Shown: piece after piece, positions 1-5,614 of the stretch | How the letters are laid out: each line of letters starts with the position of its first letter | Position numbering within the stretch: position 1 is the stretch's first letter | Source: an uncultured Clostridia bacterium | GTDB taxonomy: Bacteria > Bacillota_A > Clostridia > TANB77 > CAG-508 | Reading direction: 5' to 3' | Assembly (NCBI GenBank): GCA_947588915.1 | Contig: CANPZA010000056.1 | Coordinates: 1-9,612 of the forward strand | DNA length: 9,612 nt | The notes under the pieces: generated by a model | Database searches by the model: none | What the model was told of the DNA's origin: nothing | What the model saw: the letters and a program-made list of their open reading frames with translations, nothing else | Position numbers and translations under genes: made by a program

Positions 1-96
1 ATTAAGTTTTAGTTACAAAATTATTACATATAACTAAATTCTAGCTTTTTTATTTATAAAAACCATTATCTAGTAACTATTATAATTTATAATATT
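1..96. other. AT-rich leader with no recognisable gene
   Basis: Very AT-rich sequence with frequent stops in all frames. I see no coding stretch, hairpin with U-run, or RNA motif. It is probably the tail of an upstream intergenic region, cut by the window edge. Confidence 0.4.
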
Positions 97-125
97 ACCT
101 TTCGTGGCAAAATACGACCGTTTAT
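97..125 (+). promoter_or_regulatory. Putative LytTR operator (two imperfect direct repeats)
   Basis: Two 9-bp direct repeats, ACCTTTCGT at 97-105 and ACCGTTTAT at 117-125, start 20 bp apart, about two helical turns. The second matches the published LytTR consensus [TA][AC][CA]GTTN[AG][TG] at every position, and the first misses one base (T for G). The pair lies just upstream of the promoter of a LytTR gene, where an activator would sit beside a weak -35. The spacing of 11 bp is slightly shorter than the usual 12-13. A short inverted pair, TCGT-N8-ACGA, at 102-117 overlaps it. Binding and self-regulation are inferred. Confidence 0.5.
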
Positions 126-158
126 CTAAAATAGTGGAAACTTGATATAATAAAAGGT
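123..158 (+). promoter_or_regulatory. Extended -10 promoter of the LytTR operon
   Basis: TGATATAAT at 143-151 is a perfect extended -10 (TGnTATAAT). The matching -35 position (about 123-128) has no consensus hexamer, which fits activator dependence. The start would fall near 158, leaving a leader of about 25 nt that still holds the ribosome binding site at 171-177. A second TTGATA-N16-TATAAT pairing (142-169) was set aside because its start would fall inside the ribosome binding site. Confidence 0.5.
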
Positions 159-182
159 ATAATTATAATAAAGGAGGAGCAT

Positions 183-632
183 ATGAATCTAAATGTAAAT
201 AAAATCGAAAATAAAGCATTGAATAAAGATGAAATTAAGGTTACAATAGAATATTCAGACAATAGTGATATTGAAAATTTTGTTGAGTATATAAATGAGT
301 ATGAGAAGAGAATGGTAGTTGTAAGACAGGATAATGAATTTACTCAAATAGATTTTCAAGATATACTTTTATTTTCTAGTGATAAAAGGAATATATATTG
401 TAGAACTAAAAAAGGTGAATATAAGGTAAAAAATACATTATACGAATTAGAACGTAATAGAGATTTTGTAAGAATTTCAAGAAGTTGTATTATAAATATT
501 AAGCATCTTAAAAGTTTTGATATAGGAGAAACTGGAAAATTAGTAGTTAAATTAGATAATGGCTCTGAAGAAGTTGTATCTCGTAGAAAGGTAAAAGAAA
601 TTATGAAATATATAGAAGAAAGGAGTATATAA
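183..632 (+). CDS. LytTR-family DNA-binding transcriptional regulator (no receiver domain)
   Basis: Likely a transcription activator of the LytTR class that binds paired direct repeats. The 149-residue protein has a short N-terminal part (about 1-45) with no phosphoacceptor receiver domain. A LytTR domain fills about 46-145, with the hallmark FVRISRSCIINIKHL (RISRS core) and the closing VSRRKVKEIMKYI helix. This stand-alone form is known from Firmicutes LytTR regulatory systems (HdrR, BrsR), where control comes from a co-encoded membrane protein rather than a sensor kinase. The start is fixed by AAGGAGG at 171-177. The next gene begins 2 bp after its stop and encodes a membrane protein, matching that pairing. 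A candidate LytTR site lies upstream at 97-125, suggesting self-regulation. Family assignment is firm; target genes are unknown. Confidence 0.9.
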   Translation: MNLNVNKIENKALNKDEIKVTIEYSDNSDIENFVEYINEYEKRMVVVRQDNEFTQIDFQDILLFSSDKRNIYCRTKKGEYKVKNTLYELERNRDFVRISRSCIINIKHLKSFDIGETGKLVVKLDNGSEEVVSRRKVKEIMKYIEERSI

Positions 633-634
633 AG

Positions 635-1588
635 ATGCAAAAATTAAAAAAGTGGATTAGATATATCATTTATTTTATAATTGGATATTTGATTTTTACA
701 ATACTTTTTTCAATAGCACAAATACAAACATTTAAAGAATTATCAATCGATATAGATATAAAGACAATTATTTTTACAGTGATGAAAAGTGATATAATTT
801 TATATACAATAATATATTTTCTTATTTTAATATTAAATACATTATATAATATTAGATTAGCAAAAAAATTAAACAAGAAATCAGAGAAAATAAGAAAAAT
901 AAGTAATGAGAAAATTTTAAAAGAAAGGAGGGATATTTCTATGAAAAAGAAAATATTAATAATAATACTAGCAATTGTTCTTATGGCACTAATTATATTA
1001 GGAATAAATATTGTAAGAAAGGTGAATATTATTAGTGAATTTTCAACAAAGGTTGAAGAATATCAAAAATTAACAAATTTTTATGCTAAAGAAGTTTATA
1101 CTATTAATGATAGTGAAGTTCGTACAGATGAAAAATGGCGTAAGGATGATGTTAGTATTTTAAAAAATACACTTGATAATGGAACAATTAGGTCTTTATA
1201 TTATAATAATGAAGAAACTTTGATGCTTTCAGATAATTCTGATGGTACAAAAGTAGGCGCTAGATTTAAAAGAGATATTAATGATTTTTCTCCAGGAATA
1301 GTTATAGAAGATGGTTCGTATTATATAGACAATAATTTATGGGAAGCAATTAAAGCAGCTTTTACAACTAAAATAACATCAGAAAGTTTCAATGGAAAAG
1401 AATGTTATAAATTTTATATTAATGATAATTGGCAATTTTTCGTAGATAAAGAAAATATGTTAAAAATAAGAGAGATCAATGGTAGTGAAAATAGTGAATT
1501 AGTTGACTATAAAATAGGTACTGTAACAGATGAAGAAATTCAATTTCCAAATACAGATGGATATATAATACAAGAAGTAAATAATTAA
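635..1588 (+). CDS. Three-segment membrane protein, apparent in-frame fusion of LytTR membrane partner and extracytoplasmic domain
   Basis: An open frame of 317 residues that looks like two genes joined. Residues 1-102 form a small membrane protein with two hydrophobic segments (about 8-29 and 53-74) followed by a very basic tail with many Lys and Arg. Residue 103 is a Met preceded in the DNA by a full ribosome binding site. From there a third hydrophobic segment (about 105-127) leads to a hydrophilic domain of about 190 residues rich in beta-like stretches, which vaguely recalls LolA-type folds. No stop separates the two parts. Basic residues around positions 75-106 would keep the linker in the cytoplasm and send the C-terminal domain outside, so the fusion is topologically possible. 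AAAGGAG at 619-625 supports the first start. It sits 2 bp after the LytTR gene, so the first part is a likely partner or inhibitor of that regulator. Function is inferred from context; the C-terminal domain is unrecognised. Confidence 0.75.
   Translation: MQKLKKWIRYIIYFIIGYLIFTILFSIAQIQTFKELSIDIDIKTIIFTVMKSDIILYTIIYFLILILNTLYNIRLAKKLNKKSEKIRKISNEKILKERRDISMKKKILIIILAIVLMALIILGINIVRKVNIISEFSTKVEEYQKLTNFYAKEVYTINDSEVRTDEKWRKDDVSILKNTLDNGTIRSLYYNNEETLMLSDNSDGTKVGARFKRDINDFSPGIVIEDGSYYIDNNLWEAIKAAFTTKITSESFNGKECYKFYINDNWQFFVDKENMLKIREINGSENSELVDYKIGTVTDEEIQFPNTDGYIIQEVNN
924..943 (+). promoter_or_regulatory. Internal ribosome binding site and start inside the fused gene
   Basis: AAAGGAGG at 924-931 is a near-perfect Shine-Dalgarno, 9 nt before ATG at 941. 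The following codons (MKKKILIIILAI) are a classic N-terminal anchor or signal. It lies in frame inside the 635-1588 frame, so a second, shorter product is expected. Confidence 0.7.
941..1588 (+). CDS. Alternative product: single-pass protein with extracytoplasmic domain (LolA-like, tentative)
   Basis: Translation from the internal ATG would give 215 residues. A short basic start and a hydrophobic segment (about 3-25) anchor the protein, and about 190 residues would lie outside the membrane. The domain has Trp and Tyr-rich strands (such as KCYKFYIN-type spacing around DNNLWEAIKAAFTTKI and NGKECYKFYINDNWQFFVDK) and ends with a DEEIQFPNTDGY motif. These loosely recall LolA/RseB-like envelope proteins that bind lipids or monitor the envelope. 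There is no lipobox Cys at the end of the hydrophobic segment, so it is an uncleaved anchor rather than a lipoprotein. This may be the ancestral separate gene. Whether cells make this form, the 317-residue fusion, or both cannot be told from the DNA. Confidence 0.5.
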   Translation: MKKKILIIILAIVLMALIILGINIVRKVNIISEFSTKVEEYQKLTNFYAKEVYTINDSEVRTDEKWRKDDVSILKNTLDNGTIRSLYYNNEETLMLSDNSDGTKVGARFKRDINDFSPGIVIEDGSYYIDNNLWEAIKAAFTTKITSESFNGKECYKFYINDNWQFFVDKENMLKIREINGSENSELVDYKIGTVTDEEIQFPNTDGYIIQEVNN

Positions 1589-1593
1589 CTAGG

Positions 1594-1628
1594 AAATCCC
1601 CTACTAAATTATGTAGGGGATTTTTATT
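1594..1628 (+). terminator. Rho-independent terminator after the LytTR operon
   Basis: An 11-bp perfect stem (AAATCCCCTAC at 1594-1604, GTAGGGGATTT at 1613-1623) with an 8-nt loop is followed by further T residues. The four C-G pairs stand out in this AT-rich DNA. It lies 5 bp after the stop of the plus-strand gene and 22 bp before the stop of the convergent minus-strand gene, so it may serve both, but the T-run is better on the plus strand. Confidence 0.85.
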
Positions 1629-1649
1629 ATCTTTTTATTTATATCAATT

Positions 1650-2627
1650 TTAGAAATATACATTTCCACCAATATTCACACCTGCATGTGTTCCTGCTGA
1701 TCTAAATGAACGATAATTGTGATTTCTTACTCCATTTAATGCATCTGTTACAGCTTGTGATACAAATGATGCATAGTTACCATTTAATCTTCTTTTCCAA
1801 TGTGAGTCAATTGAATAACAAAATTGACCTTTTCTTTTATATTCTGTCAATGGATCTGTTCCCTTTGCTTCTGCTCTATTACATGCTGCTGTGATAACGG
1901 CTAAAGATCCTGTATAACTTGAGCTACATTCTTGTGCAGTTATTGCACATAACAAGTCAAATTCACTTGCTGAATAAGACCATTTTGCTCCTGAATAGGA
2001 AGTCCTTGTTCCTCCACTTCTTGATGTAGCTTGTTGTACTTGTACAATTTTATTGACTGGCTCAGCTTTAACTACTTCTGATATAACAGTTTTTTCAATT
2101 TCTACTTCATTTTGATATTTTATCTTATAAGTAATTTCTTTTAAACCATCTTTACCTTCTTGTAGTACTTTGTTTGTTTTGTCTTCTGCTGTTCCTGATG
2201 TATCTTTTGTTATAGTTTCATATGGTATTGCCACTTGTTCGACAACAATTTTTTCTGTTATTGGTGCATAATTTTTAAGTAAGTCTTCTAATGATGTTTC
2301 CACACCCTGTTCAGATATTTTTGCTATTCTAACTTCTTGATAAGATTTATCAGTAATTTTTATACTTTCTCCTGATATTATTTCACTATCTAAGCTAGGT
2401 ATTGTCTTTTGATTTTCCTCTATTACTATATTATTTTCTTCTAATATTTCGGATACTTTAGTTTTTGAAGTTAAAGCTGTCATTTCATATCCATTTTGAA
2501 GTACTATTTTAACATTATTTAATTTTGTGTTTACTGCCATAACGCCAATTCCTGATATAAGAATTAATATGATGCTAATACAGATGATTTTTATTATAGA
2601 AATTGAAGCTTTTTCTTCTTTTTTCAT
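1650..2627 (-). CDS. Membrane-anchored or secreted cell-wall hydrolase: DUF348, G5 and SleB-like domain
   Basis: Predicted extracytoplasmic peptidoglycan hydrolase of 325 residues. A basic start and hydrophobic segment (about 11-30) form a signal or anchor. A DUF348 ubiquitin-like module follows (about 38-92), then a G5 domain (about 122-198), a Ser/Arg/Gly linker, and a C-terminal SleB/CwlJ-like hydrolase domain (about 219-325). In that domain AITAQE supplies the expected catalytic Glu (233), and the end reads SFRSAGTHAGVNIGGNVYF. SleB-type enzymes cut glycan strands, classically spore cortex. The DUF348-G5 front end resembles YabE/Rpf-like proteins, but the usual 3D domain is replaced by a SleB-like one. 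Four Cys (227, 234, 249, 270) lie in the catalytic domain and could form disulfides. Its start is set by AAGGAGGAGG at 2645-2636. A consensus vegetative promoter precedes it, so growth-phase wall remodelling is likelier than germination. Confidence 0.85.
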   Translation of the reverse strand: MKKEEKASISIIKIICISIILILISGIGVMAVNTKLNNVKIVLQNGYEMTALTSKTKVSEILEENNIVIEENQKTIPSLDSEIISGESIKITDKSYQEVRIAKISEQGVETSLEDLLKNYAPITEKIVVEQVAIPYETITKDTSGTAEDKTNKVLQEGKDGLKEITYKIKYQNEVEIEKTVISEVVKAEPVNKIVQVQQATSRSGGTRTSYSGAKWSYSASEFDLLCAITAQECSSSYTGSLAVITAACNRAEAKGTDPLTEYKRKGQFCYSIDSHWKRRLNGNYASFVSQAVTDALNGVRNHNYRSFRSAGTHAGVNIGGNVYF

Positions 2628-2650
2628 ATAAATTTCCTCCTCCTTGGCAA

Positions 2651-2686
2651 CGATTATATTATACCATTTTTGGTTTTTTTTGTCAA
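2651..2686 (-). promoter_or_regulatory. Consensus sigma-A promoter of the SleB-like hydrolase gene
   Basis: On the minus strand, TTGACA (2686-2681), a 17-bp spacer and TATAAT (2663-2658) form a perfect vegetative promoter, with TGG before the -10 giving an extended -10 as well. The start would be near 2651, about 24 nt before the ATG, with the ribosome binding site at 2645-2636. Confidence 0.85.
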
Positions 2687-2715
2687 ATTCACGAAATTCT
2701 TTATTAAAAAATCAT

Positions 2716-2741
2716 TAAATACTTATTTCCCTAAGTATTTA
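2716..2741. repeat. Perfect inverted repeat in the divergent promoter region
   Basis: TAAATACTTA (2716-2725) and TAAGTATTTA (2732-2741) form a 10-bp perfect stem with a 6-nt loop (TTTCCC), followed by a T-rich stretch. It lies between the two divergent promoters, 30 bp upstream of the minus-strand -35. It could be an operator, or a terminator remnant for a transcript that is not visible. The rest of the 2628-2915 gap shows only the two promoters and a 10-bp palindrome, TACTATAGTA, at 2787-2796. Confidence 0.5.
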
Positions 2742-2851
2742 TGTTTTTTGTTTCAATAATAATTTGTCCAAATTTAAAACAGTATTTACTATAGTATATG
2801 CCTATTTGCTTTGTTTATTACTATTATTTTACAATATTTTTTATATTTTTA

Positions 2852-2887
2852 TTGTATATTTTTTTTTAATATGATATTATATTTTGT
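2852..2887 (+). promoter_or_regulatory. Probable promoter of lemA-htpX
   Basis: TTGTAT (2852-2857), a 17-bp spacer and TATTAT (2875-2880) with a TGA extension just before it give a reasonable sigma-A promoter. The start near 2887 leaves a leader of about 29 nt containing AAGGAGG at 2902-2908. A TATAAT at 2889-2894 is too close to the ribosome binding site to serve. Confidence 0.5.
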
Positions 2888-2915
2888 ATATAATATAAAT
2901 TAAGGAGGAATTTTT

Positions 2916-3476
2916 ATGGTAGGAATAATTATTTTTGTTGTAATTGCACTAGTAGCTTTTGCTTTTATTGCTATATATAACAGTCTTGTTCAAGCTAAAG
3001 TAAAAGTAGATAATGCTTGGAGTCAAATTGATGTACAATTACAAAGAAGGTTTGATTTAATACCTAATTTCGTAGAAACAGTTAAAGGTTATATGACACA
3101 TGAAAAAGAAACTTTTGAAAAAATAGCAGAACTTAGAACTTCTTGGGCAAATAGCCAAAGTATTGCTGAAAAAGCTGATATTGATAATCAATTATCTAGC
3201 GCTTTAAAAACTATAATGGCAGTTTCTGAAAGTTATCCAGATTTAAAAGCAAATCAAAATTTTTCTGAATTATCAGAAGAATTAAGAAATACAGAAAATA
3301 AAATTTCTTTTTCAAGACAATTTTATAATGATACTGTTACAATGTATAATATGAAATTACAAGTGTTTCCATCAAATATAATCGCTAGTATGTTTAATTT
3401 TACTGCTCGTGATTTATTTAAAGCAGAAAATGATGAAGCTAGAAAAAATGTGAAAGTAGATTTTGGAAATGTTTAA
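2916..3476 (+). CDS. lemA: LemA family protein
   Basis: A membrane protein of the LemA family, 186 residues, the usual length. The N-terminal hydrophobic segment (about 3-23) anchors it. The rest is predicted to be a helical bundle carrying family motifs: NAWSQIDVQLQRRFDLIPN (about 33-51), a mid-protein region that continues with NFSELSEELRNTENKISFSR, and a C-terminal FNFTARDLFKA region. The molecular role of LemA is unclear. It is widely found beside the HtpX protease or with phage-shock-type envelope genes, and here it overlaps htpX, so the two are almost surely co-transcribed and translationally coupled. AAGGAGG at 2902-2908 sets the start. Family assignment is firm; function is known only by association. 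Confidence 0.95.
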   Translation: MVGIIIFVVIALVAFAFIAIYNSLVQAKVKVDNAWSQIDVQLQRRFDLIPNFVETVKGYMTHEKETFEKIAELRTSWANSQSIAEKADIDNQLSSALKTIMAVSESYPDLKANQNFSELSEELRNTENKISFSRQFYNDTVTMYNMKLQVFPSNIIASMFNFTARDLFKAENDEARKNVKVDFGNV

Positions 3477-4374
3477 AAGTATTAAAAAAAATAAAATTGA
3501 ATCTGGTGTTATTATTGCAATATTTATAGTTGTCATTACTTTAATTATTTATTTTATCTGTAATGCATTAAAACTTGGAAGTTTATCTATTGTAATTGCT
3601 CTTATATTTTCAATTGCTTCTGCATGGGGTTCTTATTATTATAGTGATAAAATAGTTTTGTCTCTAAATAATGCTAGACCTGCAACAAAAGAAGAAGATT
3701 TGAAAATTGTAAATATATTAGATAGTTTAATGATTACATCTGGTTTAACATCAAAACCTAGACTTTATGTTGTAGATGATAATCAGCCAAATGCTTTTGC
3801 AACAGGTAGAAATCCGGAAAATGCTGTTATATGTGTAACAACTGGTCTTTTAGACAAGTTAGAATATTATGAATTAGAAGGTGTTATTGCTCACGAATTA
3901 AGTCATATTAAAAACTACGATATTCGCCTAAGTTGTGTAGTTTCTGTAATGGTTGGTTTTATTGTTATGCTATCAGATCTTTTTTCTAGAGCCCTATTTT
4001 GGGGAGGATTAGATAATGATAGTGATAATGATAATAAAGCAAATGGTATTTTAATGATTATTGGATTAATATTTTTAATATTATCTCCTATCTTTGGTTC
4101 ATTAATGCAACTTGCACTTTCTCGTAAAAGAGAGTTTTTAGCTGATAGTACTGCAGTTGAATTTACACGTAATCCAGATGGACTAATTTCTGCTTTACAA
4201 AAATTAGATAATGATCCAAACCAATTAGCTACTGCAAATAGTGCTACAGCAAATATGTATATTGTAAATCCATTTAAAAAGAATACCAAAGAGGGTAATA
4301 AAAAATCTTCTAGTATATGGTCAACACACCCAAGCATAGAAGCAAGAATAGAAGCACTAAGAAATATAAATTAA
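3469..4374 (+). CDS. htpX: Membrane zinc metalloprotease HtpX
   Basis: Integral membrane M48-family protease that degrades misfolded membrane proteins. About 301 residues. Two N-terminal hydrophobic segments (about 13-30 and 38-55) precede the zinc site HELSH (142-146, catalytic Glu 143). Two further segments (about 156-171 and 192-210) precede REFLAD, whose Glu 222 is the third zinc ligand. The protein ends with the family's STHPSIEARIEAL motif. I start it at ATG 3469, which overlaps the lemA stop. A TTG at 3463 is in frame and would add two residues. The ribosome binding site is poor at either start, which fits translational coupling to lemA. The stop codon lies inside the bidirectional terminator that follows. 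Confidence 0.93.
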   Translation: MFKSIKKNKIESGVIIAIFIVVITLIIYFICNALKLGSLSIVIALIFSIASAWGSYYYSDKIVLSLNNARPATKEEDLKIVNILDSLMITSGLTSKPRLYVVDDNQPNAFATGRNPENAVICVTTGLLDKLEYYELEGVIAHELSHIKNYDIRLSCVVSVMVGFIVMLSDLFSRALFWGGLDNDSDNDNKANGILMIIGLIFLILSPIFGSLMQLALSRKREFLADSTAVEFTRNPDGLISALQKLDNDPNQLATANSATANMYIVNPFKKNTKEGNKKSSSIWSTHPSIEARIEALRNIN

Positions 4375-4413
4375 TAAATAAAAACATGTATTTTGTACAT
4401 GTTTTTATTTATT
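4373..4413. terminator. Bidirectional rho-independent terminator between htpX and tatD
   Basis: A perfect 18-bp stem (4373-4390 paired with 4396-4413) with a 5-nt loop. One arm ends in TTTTTATTTATTTT on the plus strand, and the mirror run serves the minus strand. It ends both htpX (plus) and the acpS-tatD operon (minus), and the two stop codons lie at its feet. Confidence 0.85.
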
Positions 4414-5188
4414 TTATATTAAAGATATTTTCTGCATTTTGATATGTTATTCTAGCTATTTCTTCTACACTCATGTTTTTTACTTCCGCAATCTTTTTTG
4501 CTATATATTTTACACATCTAGAATCATTTCTCTTTCCTCTTAAAGGTTCTGGTGTTAAATATGGACTATCTGTTTCTATTAATATTTTTGAATTTGGTAC
4601 CATATTTATCATTTCTTCTACGTTTTTTGAATTTTTAAATGTTATTGGACCAGCAAAAGAAATATAAAAACCTAAATTTATAGCTTCTTTCAATAATTCT
4701 CCCTTTAATGAGCAACAATGAAATACCCCATTTAAATTAACTTTATTATTCTTTAATATTTGAATTGTATCTTCTGTAGCTTTTCTTGTATGAATTACAA
4801 TTGGAAGGTTTAATTCATTTGCTAATTCTATTTGTTTGATAAAAGCATTTTTTTGTAATTCTTTATTTTCTTTATTCCAATAGTAATCTAATCCTATTTC
4901 ACCTATAGCCACTATTTTTTCACTTTTTATGGCAATATCTTTTATTTCTTCTATATCTTTCCACAATTTGGCTTCAGTTTGTGGAATGTCATTGGGTGAA
5001 ATTCCAGCTGTACAATATATAAATTTATATTTATTTGCTAAATCACTTGCTATTTTAGAGCTTTCAATATTATATCCTGCAGATATTAATTTAGTTACAC
5101 CTTCTTTATAAATTTCATCAATTATTTCCTGCCTGTCTTCATTAAATTTTTCATCATCTAAATGACAATGACTATCAAATAGTTCCAT
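4409..5188 (-). CDS. tatD: TatD family metal-dependent hydrolase (DNase)
   Basis: A TIM-barrel metal-dependent nuclease of the TatD family, cytoplasmic, reported to act as a 3'-5' exonuclease and in DNA quality control. From the chosen start it has 259 residues, the normal family length. Metal-site residues are all present: the HCH motif (His 7, His 9), Glu 97 in IGEIGLD, His 133 in IVIHTRKA, His 157 in GVFHCCS and Asp 207 in IETDSPYL. The usual GIHPH segment reads GISPND, a variant at a non-ligand position. I start it at ATG 5188, because GGGAGG (5199-5194) sits 5 nt upstream and MELFDSHCH is the normal beginning. An in-frame ATG at 5224 would add 12 unconserved residues and overlap acpS. 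It is the last gene of the minus operon, 13 nt after acpS. Confidence 0.94.
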   Translation of the reverse strand: MELFDSHCHLDDEKFNEDRQEIIDEIYKEGVTKLISAGYNIESSKIASDLANKYKFIYCTAGISPNDIPQTEAKLWKDIEEIKDIAIKSEKIVAIGEIGLDYYWNKENKELQKNAFIKQIELANELNLPIVIHTRKATEDTIQILKNNKVNLNGVFHCCSLKGELLKEAINLGFYISFAGPITFKNSKNVEEMINMVPNSKILIETDSPYLTPEPLRGKRNDSRCVKYIAKKIAEVKNMSVEEIARITYQNAENIFNIK

Positions 5189-5201
5189 CTTTTCCTCCCA
5201 T

Positions 5202-5582
5202 TTATTTTTCAAGTAGCACCACATTTGCTATAGCATATTCCCTACAATGAGAAATACTTATATCAATGTTTTCAAAATTCTCAAAATCAATTCCATTTAT
5301 ATTAATTTGTGGTCTTCCTTGTTTGTCATTTAAAATTTCAATATCCTTCCAAGAAATAGAATATTTATCTTCTAATTTATTTGATATAGCTTTAAATACC
5401 GCTTCTTTAGCAGCAAATCTAGCTGCATAATGTTGATATTTCTGACTTTTTTTGTTCTCACAGTAATCAATTTCTCTTGATGTGTATACTTTTTCTATGA
5501 AATTTTTCCCTGTTTTATTATCTTCTATACTTTGTTTTATTCTCTCTATTTCTATAATGTCTGTACCACAAAAAATTTTCAT
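5202..5582 (-). CDS. acpS: Holo-[acyl-carrier-protein] synthase
   Basis: AcpS moves the 4'-phosphopantetheine arm of coenzyme A to a Ser of apo-acyl carrier protein, switching on fatty acid synthesis. It is a 126-residue cytoplasmic enzyme, the typical length of the trimeric AcpS type. GTDIIEIERI near the start carries the metal-binding Asp 8, and YAARFAAKEAVFKAI carries Glu 60 and Lys 64. The closing SISHCREYAIANVVL strand is also typical. The ribosome binding site AAGAGGAG lies at 5599-5592. It lies 32 nt downstream of the unknown membrane-protein gene and 13 nt upstream of tatD, so it is mid-operon. Nothing in the sequence suggests loss of function. Confidence 0.95.
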   Translation of the reverse strand: MKIFCGTDIIEIERIKQSIEDNKTGKNFIEKVYTSREIDYCENKKSQKYQHYAARFAAKEAVFKAISNKLEDKYSISWKDIEILNDKQGRPQININGIDFENFENIDISISHCREYAIANVVLLEK

Positions 5583-5614
5583 AAAGTTAGTCTCCTCTTT
5601 TCTATTATTTCATA

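Noticed and set aside
142..169. TTGATA-N16-TATAAT promoter just before the LytTR gene
   Set aside because: Transcription would begin within the ribosome binding site; the extended -10 at 143-151 gives a workable leader.
356..640. A 94-codon minus-strand open frame across the LytTR gene
   Set aside because: Shadow of the conserved LytTR frame, with no ribosome binding site or promoter.
3915..4337. A 140-codon open frame on the minus strand inside htpX
   Set aside because: It is antisense to a clear HtpX reading with all catalytic motifs, has no supporting start signals and matches no family.
5189..5224. Upstream in-frame start for tatD adding 12 residues
   Set aside because: It would overlap acpS and lacks a good ribosome binding site, whereas ATG 5188 has GGGAGG 5 nt upstream and begins at the conserved FDSHCH.
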